Source: CAVZZV01 sp963779845
GTDB taxonomy: Bacteria > Bacteroidota > Bacteroidia > Bacteroidales > GCA-2748055
Assembly (NCBI GenBank): GCA_963779845.1
Contig: CAVZZV010000001.1
Coordinates: 930,001-994,000, forward strand
Direction: 5' to 3'
Length of the DNA stretch: 64,000 bases
Of this stretch, positions 34,873 to 43,271 are shown one piece after another; position 1 is the stretch's first letter; each line of letters begins with the position of its first letter. The notes under the pieces were generated by a model that saw nothing but the letters and a program-made list of their open reading frames with translations, did not search any database and was not told the origin of the DNA. Position numbers and translations under genes: made by a program.

Positions 34873-35071
34873 CATATAACAATTCTCTTTCCTGAAGAGC
34901 TTCAATGATTACTTTCGTTTTGAAACCCGATGTGATTTTTTCTTTTCTTCATAACAACAACCCACACTATGGGACTCTATTTGTCCACACAGAGGAAGAT
35001 TTGGAGATACTATACTAATACTTTTCCGCTCCATAGCCGGGTAAAAATGCGTACCTGAAATTTAAAAAGCA

Positions 35072-35105
35072 AAACCCTGACAGCATTAGGCCACTGTCAG
35101 GGTTT
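35072..35105. terminator. Bidirectional terminator between converging operons
   Basis: AAACCCTGACAG (35072-35083) pairs perfectly with CTGTCAGGGTTT (35094-35105) across a 10-base loop. It has an A-run on one side and T-rich sequence on the other. It lies between the TolC stop (34872, plus) and the stop of the T9SS-cargo gene (35139, minus), and probably ends both. Confidence 0.85.
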
Positions 35106-35138
35106 ATTCATTCTAAGGCAATTTTGGTACTAACCGCC

Positions 35139-36212
35139 CTATTTCTTGATAAGCCTGAATGCTTGATTATTAGCCTTTATGAAGTAATACCCGGCTTTCA
35201 GATCGGATATGTTCACATTCATCCTGTCTCCGCTTACCGTAATGTTTTTAACGACTTTTCCGGTAATATCCAGAATTTTAATTTCAGAAATTCCGGTATC
35301 AAGTCCTTTGAGAACTATCTGGTCCCTGGCAGGATTAGGATATACGCTGAATCGATCGGCAGCAGATTGACTCACATCGGTAATTACTGCGAAGGTAATG
35401 GTGTATACATTGGTGGTAGTTCCGTCTTCTGCGGTTACCACTACAGTAGTTGTCCTCTCACCTTCATCGCCATAAAGGTCTGTTGCAGGAGTTACCACAT
35501 AATCAGCGGTTGGATCATTGACTACCGCATCCACCGTGGGAACCTCCGTAAAACCCTCAGGTAAATTGACATCATAATGCATTACCACAGGATCGAATCC
35601 GGCAATTGTACCTCCTTCGAGAGTAAGATCCGAGAGAGTAGCGTCGGTACTTGCTGTTTTTATCGAAACTGAGGCGTCATCGATATAAACAGTGGCAGGA
35701 ACTTCACTACCGTTCTGAACCTTATAGAACCTGTAGAAAATGTAAACCGTGTCATATTGGGCATTTTCATTGGTCCAGTCCCAGGTAAATTTTGACCATT
35801 CGCCAACAATATGGGGATCTGAATGAACTGCGTTGGCACTGGAGAATGTGAAATCCCCCGGTCCGCCACCGATCACCCAGGCAAAGAAAACTGTTGTATC
35901 GGAGTTATATACCATGCATGAAAATTCGTAAGTAACCCCGTCTTCAACAAGAATACCCGTCTGGCCAAGGTCTGTGCCGGCACGGTCACCGTTCACAACC
36001 ACTTTAGCAGAGCTGCTTCCCCCATAAACAATATCTGTTTCCTTTGAGACATCAATTTCTAACATATGAATATCCCAACCGGCAAGAGTATCAGCTTCCC
36101 ATACCTCCATATCTCCATTGGTAAGAAGGTTTTGTGCGTTTACATTTCCCGAAAAACTTAAGCCGGCAAATAGAAGTGTCAGGAATGTAAATAAGATGTA
36201 ATGTTTTTTCAT
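35139..36212 (-). CDS. T9SS-exported carbohydrate-binding-type protein with cadherin-like domain
   Basis: A 357-residue protein with a signal peptide (residues 1-26). A CBM-like jelly roll follows (about 27-180), opening NLLTNGDMEVWEADTLAGW. Next is a cadherin-like beta-sandwich (about 185-275, TLSDLTLEGGTIAGFDPVVM, then TVVVTAEDGTTTNVYTITF), and then a C-terminal type IX sorting domain (FSVYPNPARDQIVLKG to the KK end). No catalytic domain is apparent, so it may bind glycan at the cell surface. It has its own leader with a CAAACGTTTG palindrome 66 bp upstream. It is the last gene of the PUL and ends at a terminator shared with the efflux operon. Confidence 0.85.
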   Translation of the reverse strand: MKKHYILFTFLTLLFAGLSFSGNVNAQNLLTNGDMEVWEADTLAGWDIHMLEIDVSKETDIVYGGSSSAKVVVNGDRAGTDLGQTGILVEDGVTYEFSCMVYNSDTTVFFAWVIGGGPGDFTFSSANAVHSDPHIVGEWSKFTWDWTNENAQYDTVYIFYRFYKVQNGSEVPATVYIDDASVSIKTASTDATLSDLTLEGGTIAGFDPVVMHYDVNLPEGFTEVPTVDAVVNDPTADYVVTPATDLYGDEGERTTTVVVTAEDGTTTNVYTITFAVITDVSQSAADRFSVYPNPARDQIVLKGLDTGISEIKILDITGKVVKNITVSGDRMNVNISDLKAGYYFIKANNQAFRLIKK

Positions 36213-36275
36213 AATCTAAAAATTTAGTTTAATAATGAATTAATTTTATCAAATATATGAAGAAAAAAAATTTAA

Positions 36276-36290
36276 AACAAACGTTTGCGC
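36276..36290 (-). promoter_or_regulatory. LacI-type operator candidate 1 (before the T9SS-cargo gene)
   Basis: AACAAACGTTTGCGC contains the perfect palindrome CAAACGTTTG (36278-36287), 65 bp before the start codon at 36212. The same motif with a matching flank stands before two other PUL transcription units (43236-43245 and 58029-58038). A CG-centred palindrome of this kind is typical of LacI-family operators. Confidence 0.65.
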
Positions 36291-36441
36291 ATATTTTCAA
36301 AATTATTTAACAAGCCTATATACAGAACATTATGAATTCATCGTTATAACCTGCCTAAAAGGTGTCTTGACTACTTTGTAAATAATATCAAACAGGCATT
36401 ATATCATGATTTAATATTGCATAGTCGTTTGCAGTATTCTC

Positions 36442-39108
36442 TTATTGCTTAATAAACTTCATTTTCTGTCCCTGATTATCTATCAGCAGGTAAAGACCTG
36501 ACTCGAGTCCGGAAACATCTATGGCCTGCCCTTTTCCTCTCAGAACAATACTCCCGTTAATACTGTAGATTTCAAATTTCACATCCGACTTTTCAGACGG
36601 TATATTCAGAATATCCGAAACGGGATTAGGATATAATACTCCCGGAGTAAAAATTTTCTTTTCTGAAGGAATCCCGGTAACAGGATTGACATATTCCGGT
36701 AAAAACAAGGGAGTTTCCAGGTACCGGGTCTCCATACCTGTTTGGTGCAGCCAACCCGGAGGACCAATTTTAACGTCATCAAGATAAATTACAGTGTTCA
36801 GACCTGTGGCAAGAAACTTTAAGGTAAAAATATCCGAACTGTCGGGAATTATGATGGCTTTCGCACTATAACGGGTCCAGTCCTGATTGATATTTATACT
36901 CTCAAAAGCTTCCCAGTTACCTGTAGATCTTCCTTCTATACCCGGGATAATTTCCGTCCCGTTGATGTTTGCCTTTGCCAGAAAATTTATGCTAACTTCT
37001 TCAGGCTGTCCGATTTTAAAACTTTCATTGCATTTAATAAAGTATTCACCTTCGCTTCCCAGACTGGTCACTACCGATTTCAAAGCCGTTGAGCCATCCG
37101 CTCCGGCACCTTCTGCCATTACCACCACCTGATTTGTTGTCCCCGGTTCTCCTTCCCAACCTCCGCTTTCCATATCTCCTTTTGAGATGTAATTAATATT
37201 GGTAAGCAATTCATGATTGAAAATTACACTGTCAAATACAAATCCGCTGAGGAAATCATTAGGATCCTCTCCTTTGATCTCATTGACATATGCTGTGTTC
37301 ATCGGCATCTGAACATTCCAGTTTTTAAGCGTCATGCCGTGAATATGAGTATGACTGTATGTATCGGGAGTGATTTTAAAAATCAGTGGCACAGGATTTT
37401 CCGTAACCACGTCCTCAATAAGCCAGTTAACCAGTTCATCTGATTTTCCGGGAGTTTCGTACCTGTTACCCACACAGCTCAGCAATGCGCTGGCAAAACC
37501 AGGATTATCCCATTCGGCATTTAAGACATCAATTCGGCTGATCTTCACTCCTTTAGAAGTTGAACCTCCCACGGCTCCTCCCCAGCTTGTTTGGATTACC
37601 CCTCCGTTTTCCAGAACCCAAACCACAATGTCAGACCAGGTTATAGAATCACGGTATACTTTTATGGCATCGTCATTTGCCCAGATAAAACATTTCCTTA
37701 CTTCTGATCCCTTATAGGCTGCAATCCCGTCGCAATTATAAACCCAGCCTCCGATAACCTTTGTATATTCAACCTTATTATACTGTCCTATCAGCCTCAC
37801 GGCAAAATATTTCGGATCGGCTACCACAAGCCCTTCCAGCGTAATATTATTACTGCCGTTTATAGCCTCCACGCAATGAGATGTCCTGTAATTAAGCCGG
37901 GCGGAAGATAAAACGCCGCGGCCGTAAATTCTCACTCCCGGATTCCCGTCCATAATAAGTGTGCCGTAAACCCAGGATCCATCTTCGAAATATACATTTT
38001 TGATATGATGCGGGATATGGAAAATGCCAATATCATGAATCCCTTTTGTGAAGTACAATCCAGAATATGTCTGAGGAATATCGGTTACATCCGCGATGCC
38101 TGCCTCATCCAGGACAAGGAATTCCGGATTATTAATATCGGGTATATCCGTTTCAGGAGGATCTGCAAAAATTATAAGTCCGTTTTTATATCCCTCTTCC
38201 CCGATTTCCACATAATATTGTGCCGGCTCGGTGATGGTAAATGAAATGATGTTTCCGTTCACTTCCGGAGTTATGCCATAACGGGAAGGAAGAATCCTTA
38301 CCTGCTTGCCAATCACAGGTACTTTTGCTGTATTAGTAACTATTACCTGCACAGTTGTGGGTTTATCAACACTTAGCTTAGCCCAGTTTATGGTTCGTCC
38401 TGCAAATAGTCGCAGCGGTTTTGCATCCTTTGGATCCATTCCCTGGTAACCCGGTGAATATTCAGGACATGCATTCTCAAACACAGTAAGCGCCTGAATA
38501 CTGTCGGTACGATCCACACTGATTTCATATATATCCGATTTTGGAATCCCGGCAAATTCAGCAGGGGAAATGATCAATTTATCAATCCATACAGTTCCGG
38601 TGCCGTATCCGCGAAATTTAATTTTATAACTGTCTGATGTACGTGTGGAAACAATGGTATTGAAACTAAATTTTTTATAATCGCTTCCTAAAACAGCATC
38701 TCCGATATTCATCCACTCTAAATTATCACCTTCCTGAATCCAGGCCTGCAACCTCAGGTTACTCACCGAAGATTTTGCATAAAAACTCAGGCTGATTTGC
38801 TCAAACTGATCCAGATGAAACATTTCCTCACCCCTCAGGATATAATAACTGTCGCTACCCATATCCCCGGTAACTGCTTTCAGGGCTTTGGTTCCTCCGA
38901 TTCCCGATCCGTCTTCAAAGCTCACAGTCAGATCAGTACTCCTGGGTACTGCACTCCAACCTTCATTTTCCATATCCCCATTGGATATAAGATTTCCATC
39001 CTGAGCGTGAACTGAAATAAGAGGGAGGAAACAAAATAAGAATATAATTCCCTTTATCTTTCCTTCTCCGATTATGTATAAAAGTTTTTTCATCTTTACG
39101 ATTTTCAA
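36442..39108 (-). CDS. GH49-like beta-helix glycoside hydrolase with CBM-like modules and T9SS tail
   Basis: An 888-residue secreted enzyme with a signal peptide (about residues 8-35, VHAQD). The N-terminal CBM-like jelly roll (NLISNGDMENEGWSAVPR) precedes a beta-sandwich and right-handed beta-helix (about 190-600) that read like GH49 dextranase/isopullulanase. The segments are FAGRTINWAKLSVDKPTTVQV, RIYGRGVLSSARLNYR, ANDDAIKVYRDSITW (acidic catalytic candidates) and VWVLENGGVIQTSWGG. A second jelly roll (NYISKGDMESGGWEGEPG) and a T9SS sorting domain (PNPVSDILNIPSEKSDVKF) complete it. Specificity is not predictable. It lies 6 bp downstream of the metallophosphoesterase gene in the PUL operon. 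Confidence 0.8.
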   Translation of the reverse strand: MKIVKMKKLLYIIGEGKIKGIIFLFCFLPLISVHAQDGNLISNGDMENEGWSAVPRSTDLTVSFEDGSGIGGTKALKAVTGDMGSDSYYILRGEEMFHLDQFEQISLSFYAKSSVSNLRLQAWIQEGDNLEWMNIGDAVLGSDYKKFSFNTIVSTRTSDSYKIKFRGYGTGTVWIDKLIISPAEFAGIPKSDIYEISVDRTDSIQALTVFENACPEYSPGYQGMDPKDAKPLRLFAGRTINWAKLSVDKPTTVQVIVTNTAKVPVIGKQVRILPSRYGITPEVNGNIISFTITEPAQYYVEIGEEGYKNGLIIFADPPETDIPDINNPEFLVLDEAGIADVTDIPQTYSGLYFTKGIHDIGIFHIPHHIKNVYFEDGSWVYGTLIMDGNPGVRIYGRGVLSSARLNYRTSHCVEAINGSNNITLEGLVVADPKYFAVRLIGQYNKVEYTKVIGGWVYNCDGIAAYKGSEVRKCFIWANDDAIKVYRDSITWSDIVVWVLENGGVIQTSWGGAVGGSTSKGVKISRIDVLNAEWDNPGFASALLSCVGNRYETPGKSDELVNWLIEDVVTENPVPLIFKITPDTYSHTHIHGMTLKNWNVQMPMNTAYVNEIKGEDPNDFLSGFVFDSVIFNHELLTNINYISKGDMESGGWEGEPGTTNQVVVMAEGAGADGSTALKSVVTSLGSEGEYFIKCNESFKIGQPEEVSINFLAKANINGTEIIPGIEGRSTGNWEAFESININQDWTRYSAKAIIIPDSSDIFTLKFLATGLNTVIYLDDVKIGPPGWLHQTGMETRYLETPLFLPEYVNPVTGIPSEKKIFTPGVLYPNPVSDILNIPSEKSDVKFEIYSINGSIVLRGKGQAIDVSGLESGLYLLIDNQGQKMKFIKQ

Positions 39109-39114
39109 ATAATT

Positions 39115-40101
39115 TTAGTTAACAGAAAAATCCACTCCGGAAAAGTTGAATTCCTGATCGGATTCGGTTTTATAATTGTTTATCCAGGGAGAATAGGTTT
39201 TAACGGATACCATGGATTCCGGAACATTCACATTTATAATTCTGAGGTAACCGTTTCCGCCGTTCTCCGCACCCTTAACTCCTCCCTGATAGTTTGCCAG
39301 CATCTGATATACCAGATTCCCGTTCACTCCTTTGCTAACAAGCTTTCCGGTACCATCATTCAGAACATGGCCGGAAAAGACAAATAATACATTTTCATAT
39401 TTACCTGCCAGCTTATTCCAGATTTCCTCGCCGTTATTAACAGCCATTTTACCTGTATCCTTTCCCACACCATAAGTTTCGGGTAACCATTTATGGTCTT
39501 TCCCGGGACCCATTCTGGTGTCATCGGAATAGAGATAAGCATGCGTATTAATTATTACAAGATGTTTAGGATGATTGCGGATCACCTCTCCGGCCCAGTC
39601 AAGAACTTCATTTCTGGGTCCGAATTCAAGAGACAGAACGAGCCATTTACGACCTCCCGCTTCAAAAATGTAATAGACATTATCCATTTCCCCTTCATGG
39701 AAAGCGCCTGCAAAACCTTTTGATTTACTGTACTTGCTGTAAGGAAAATAATGATTGAACAGATCAGTATTCCTTTTATCAGTTCTGCCTTTAAGTCCGG
39801 TATCATGATTTCCCGGTGCAAGGATATAAGGAACTTTTCCGTCAAAGATACCGAAAGCACCGGCAGCCACTTCCCATTGTTCTTCCGTATTTTTATTGGT
39901 GATATCACCCTGCTGAAGTACAAAACTGATATCCCCGGCATGTTCAGCTATCCATTCGGTCTGGGCCCTGAATATTTCCGGGTACTTCTCCGCATACATC
40001 TGTGTATCGGGAAGCAAAACAATGGTGAAGCTCTTCTCCTTATTGCAGGATGAAAAGAACAGCAAAATTACGATTATCGGTGCAAACAGGTAATTTTTCA
40101 T
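39115..40101 (-). CDS. Lipoprotein metallophosphoesterase
   Basis: A 328-residue calcineurin-like phosphoesterase, with a lipoprotein signal (IIVILLFFSSC, Cys19). Metal motifs: LLPDTQMY (DxQ, normal for this subfamily), LQQGDITN, LAPGNHDTG, IINTHAYLYSDD and VFSGHVLNDG. It probably removes phosphate from glycan or small molecules in the periplasm or on the cell surface; the substrate is not known. Its ATG shares a base with the TAA of the sulfatase gene (TAATG), and the GH49-like gene follows 6 bp on, so it is firmly in the PUL operon. Confidence 0.88.
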   Translation of the reverse strand: MKNYLFAPIIVILLFFSSCNKEKSFTIVLLPDTQMYAEKYPEIFRAQTEWIAEHAGDISFVLQQGDITNKNTEEQWEVAAGAFGIFDGKVPYILAPGNHDTGLKGRTDKRNTDLFNHYFPYSKYSKSKGFAGAFHEGEMDNVYYIFEAGGRKWLVLSLEFGPRNEVLDWAGEVIRNHPKHLVIINTHAYLYSDDTRMGPGKDHKWLPETYGVGKDTGKMAVNNGEEIWNKLAGKYENVLFVFSGHVLNDGTGKLVSKGVNGNLVYQMLANYQGGVKGAENGGNGYLRIINVNVPESMVSVKTYSPWINNYKTESDQEFNFSGVDFSVN

Positions 40102-41774
40102 TATTTTGATACTGTAGATTTTTCTGATGCTTCAGATTTCGGATGGTTCTGTACCTGAACGATGATTTCCTTCAATTCTTTCACTTTTTCCGGATTTTCT
40201 TCATACAGATTATGTTTTTCTTCTTCATCTTCCTTCAGATTATATAACTGGGGCTCCAATTTGCTTGGTCCGTTCGGATAATATGTTTCAGGCCATCTTC
40301 CCGGAACAGCCGCTTCAATAAATTTCCATCCTCCGGCAATTTCTACCATAGCTCCGCTGGCTCCTCCTGAAATAGTCAGTGAGGTTCTGGCCTGAGGGGC
40401 ATCCTTATCGAGGATGGCAGGAAGAAAGCTGTAACTGTCTTCTCCCTGATCGTTAGCTAAACTGTCATCCATAATATCGGCAAAAGTGGCCAGAACATCA
40501 GTTAAGCAAATTAAATTATCATTATTGGTTCCGGGCTTGACCTTTCCCGGCCAGCGAACAATAAAAGGAACTCTGAATGCACCTTCCCAGGCATCGGATT
40601 TGAATCCGAGAAGATTACCTGCCGCACCGTGTCCATAGGTAAACCAGCCTTCTTTCCAGATAGGATTACCGTTCTCATTGACGTATTCCGGACTGTAATC
40701 ATCATAATATTCCTGGTGATAATCTTCATAATCTCCATCCTCGTAATTCTTCATCCAGAGAGCAGGGTCACCCGGACGGGGTCCGTTATCGGAGGTGAAA
40801 ATCAGAAGGGTATTTTCATATACTCCATTTTCTTTAAGAGCCTTCACAACTTCACTTACAGTCCAGTCCAATTCCATTACTATATCTCCCCGGAGACCTG
40901 CCCGACTCTTTCCTTTTGTAAAAGTGGGAAGACAGGGGCGGTGAATGGCAGACGTCGGAAAATAAAGAAACAGAGGTTTCCCTGATTCTTTACTGAAATG
41001 ATCATTTATGACTTCCACCGCTTTATGAGTCAGGGTTTGGTTAACAGTTTTTATATCCCAGTTGGGAGCCTTGTCCACATTGATGTAGTGATCATAGGCT
41101 TTCTGCGGCTCAGAGGGCGGAAGAGTAACCTTGTTGTTTTCAATAAAAACATAGGGTTGCATATTATTGGAACCTGTCATTCCATAGAAATAATCGAAGC
41201 CTCTTTCCAATGGACCTTCATCCACTGTTTTTGAAAAATCTATATAGTCCTGCACATGATCATCCCATGAATCGAAGACATTCTTATCGGGATTTTCCGG
41301 GGCATTTTCATTGACTTCCCATTCAAGTCCCAGGTGCCATTTACCGACACAGGCAGTATAGTAGCCGTTTCTTTTCAACAAATCTGCGATGCTTGTCTGA
41401 TCTTCCTTTATCAGTGGTTTATCGAAATACTTTAATACTCCGAATTTCAGACGGCTCCTCCATGAATATTGACCTGTCATCAGACTGTATCTCGAAGGAG
41501 AACAGAGGGATGAGGAAACATAAGCATTGTTGAAGCTCATGCCTTCGCTGGCCAGCTTGTCGATTTCGGGAGTCTGAAGCTTTGTTGCGCCATAACAGCT
41601 TAAATCCCCGTATCCGAGATCATCGGCGAGAATTAAAACAATATTTGGTTTTGGAGTTTCTGTTTTCTCATTGCTGTTAATACATCCGCTAAAAAATGTA
41701 ACACCCAGTCCTCCCATAAGGATGAGCTTTGAATTGTTCAATGTACCGCTTAGTGTCGATAGTATATTTTTCAT
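40101..41774 (-). CDS. Sulfatase, S1 formylglycine family (lipoprotein)
   Basis: An arylsulfatase-superfamily enzyme that removes sulfate esters from glycans. From ATG 41774 the lipobox is TFFSGC31 and the formylglycine motif SLCSPSRYSLMTG has Cys91-x-Pro-x-Arg95. The metal Asp pair is in LILADDLGYGD. Further sulfatase signatures are YYTACVGKWHLGLEW and LLIFTSDNGPRPG, where the Asp/Asn pair binds calcium. An in-frame TTG at 41807 would add 11 residues and overlap the upstream gene, so I prefer the ATG. Activity requires a formylglycine-generating or anSME-type maturase, not in this window. Upstream neighbour is the beta-helix gene. Confidence 0.92.
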   Translation of the reverse strand: MKNILSTLSGTLNNSKLILMGGLGVTFFSGCINSNEKTETPKPNIVLILADDLGYGDLSCYGATKLQTPEIDKLASEGMSFNNAYVSSSLCSPSRYSLMTGQYSWRSRLKFGVLKYFDKPLIKEDQTSIADLLKRNGYYTACVGKWHLGLEWEVNENAPENPDKNVFDSWDDHVQDYIDFSKTVDEGPLERGFDYFYGMTGSNNMQPYVFIENNKVTLPPSEPQKAYDHYINVDKAPNWDIKTVNQTLTHKAVEVINDHFSKESGKPLFLYFPTSAIHRPCLPTFTKGKSRAGLRGDIVMELDWTVSEVVKALKENGVYENTLLIFTSDNGPRPGDPALWMKNYEDGDYEDYHQEYYDDYSPEYVNENGNPIWKEGWFTYGHGAAGNLLGFKSDAWEGAFRVPFIVRWPGKVKPGTNNDNLICLTDVLATFADIMDDSLANDQGEDSYSFLPAILDKDAPQARTSLTISGGASGAMVEIAGGWKFIEAAVPGRWPETYYPNGPSKLEPQLYNLKEDEEEKHNLYEENPEKVKELKEIIVQVQNHPKSEASEKSTVSK

Positions 41775-41787
41775 AATTTTTTTGTGA

Positions 41788-43218
41788 TTAATCCTGTTTA
41801 AATTCAAAAGCTCCTATGTCTGCAGCTATACCCTGGGGAATAGGTATACTATCGTACGAAAATTCATATCCCGCGTCCGTACCTTTATCAATGGCAGGAC
41901 TTTGTTTCCTGAGTGAAAAAGCTTCCGGGGAATCAGTCCGTAAATAATTTTCAAATTCAGGATTTGCGAAAACAGCTGCATTCCCGGGACCTTCTTTTCC
42001 CATTTTTAAACTTCCCGAAGCAGCAAAATACAGGTTGTTTTCAATGATGTTCTGTGGTTGCGCAGTGGAATTTTTGCCAAGATTGAAAATAACGATATCT
42101 TCTTCTGTAACAATAATATTATTTCTAATCAGGTTTCGTGAATTATATTGGGTAATATTAAATACACCCCAGTCGTTGGCATTTCGTTTCCGGCGGATGA
42201 TAGTATTATTATCAATTTTACAATCAGCCCCGCGCCACAGTGCAATAAACTGCTGAAAGTCGTCACTTATATTATGATGGATGCTAAAATCCCGGTAATC
42301 GGGCTTTTGTTCTACATCTGCCCATGTGACCTCCATGAATCCCTGGCAATCCCTGCTATAATTATGATGAATCGATATATTTTGTTTATCAATTCTTGCA
42401 TCATCAATTTCTATGGCTCCTCCGTCGGCTCCTCCTCCGTATGCATCAGGGCCCCAGGTGATGCGGGGATCCACAGCACTGTAGTTAATTATCGTGTTGT
42501 AACAAACTTCCTGATTATCGGCACCCAGCCAAATCCCTATAGGTCCCCAGTTCCATTCTTTCAGAATCCTGTTGCAATCGTGGATATAATTATTCTGAAT
42601 CAGGATATCTCTTCCGTAACTTTTAATTCCGACTCCGCAATTAAAAATTTCATTGTTCCTGACAATGCAATTTTGCGAAGTTTTGTCCAGGTAAACTGCC
42701 CCCAGCTCCCACATCGTAAGAAAGCTGCCGGTAGTTCCCGGTAATTCCGCCACGGTATTGTGGAAATACAGATTCTCTACAATGATAAAACTGCCTTTCA
42801 GACGAATACAGTTTCCGAATTCATTTTTATCAGGATTGAAATCTGTATTGGTGAAAGACGGTGCCGCTTCCTGTTCAGAACCATAATCACTCAGAATAAT
42901 ATAATTCTTTGCATTTCCGGAATCATTAATTTCAAGCTTTCCCCTGAAGGTGGAACCCCTTTTAAAACAGATTTTATCACCGGGAGAAAATTTGGCTTTC
43001 TCAATTCTTGCCAATGATTTCCAGGCCGTTTCAGGGCGGTGGCCTTCCTTCTCATCGTTCCCGTTCTCAGAATCAATGTAATACAGATTCGATACATCTT
43101 TTTGTATGGGTGACTCTGTCTCTGCAGATTCCTTAAAATCAGCACGGCAGCCTGTGAAAAACATCAGCAGCAGACTAACATTCAGAAGAGAAGTTCTATA
43201 TCGAAGAGGCAAATTCAT
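41788..43218 (-). CDS. Lipoprotein right-handed beta-helix protein (polysaccharide lyase/hydrolase-like)
   Basis: A 476-residue lipoprotein (lipobox LMFFTGC). It begins with the DSENGNDEKEGHRPETAWKSLARIEKA-type block common to secreted beta-helix enzymes, then runs about 12 coils with short NN/H-rich turns: NCIVRNNEIFNCGVGIKS, IQNNYIHDCN, ISIHHNYSRDCQ, FSIHHNISDDF. Such proteins are lyases, hydrolases or epimerases; I cannot assign a PL family from sequence alone. It is first in a group reading beta-helix, sulfatase, phosphoesterase, GH49-like. A CAAACGTTTG palindrome sits just 17 bp before its start codon, so its transcription may be controlled separately from the upstream SusC/D operon. Confidence 0.78.
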   Translation of the reverse strand: MNLPLRYRTSLLNVSLLLMFFTGCRADFKESAETESPIQKDVSNLYYIDSENGNDEKEGHRPETAWKSLARIEKAKFSPGDKICFKRGSTFRGKLEINDSGNAKNYIILSDYGSEQEAAPSFTNTDFNPDKNEFGNCIRLKGSFIIVENLYFHNTVAELPGTTGSFLTMWELGAVYLDKTSQNCIVRNNEIFNCGVGIKSYGRDILIQNNYIHDCNRILKEWNWGPIGIWLGADNQEVCYNTIINYSAVDPRITWGPDAYGGGADGGAIEIDDARIDKQNISIHHNYSRDCQGFMEVTWADVEQKPDYRDFSIHHNISDDFQQFIALWRGADCKIDNNTIIRRKRNANDWGVFNITQYNSRNLIRNNIIVTEEDIVIFNLGKNSTAQPQNIIENNLYFAASGSLKMGKEGPGNAAVFANPEFENYLRTDSPEAFSLRKQSPAIDKGTDAGYEFSYDSIPIPQGIAADIGAFEFKQD

Positions 43219-43232
43219 TGAAATTTAAATAT

Positions 43233-43250
43233 GAACAAACGTTTGAGCAA
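43233..43250 (-). promoter_or_regulatory. LacI-type operator candidate 2 (before the beta-helix gene)
   Basis: GAACAAACGTTTGAGCAA, core palindrome CAAACGTTTG at 43236-43245. It differs from the copy at 58026-58043 at only one position. It lies between the stop of the DUF4838 gene (43272) and the start codon at 43218. So close to the ATG it could block elongation or translation as well as initiation. Confidence 0.65.
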
Positions 43251-43271
43251 GTTAATAATTTTTCATGACTT

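Noticed and set aside
41775..41807. TTG start at 41807 for the sulfatase
   Set aside because: It would overlap the upstream beta-helix gene by 20 bp and add residues before the lipoprotein signal; ATG 41774 is better.
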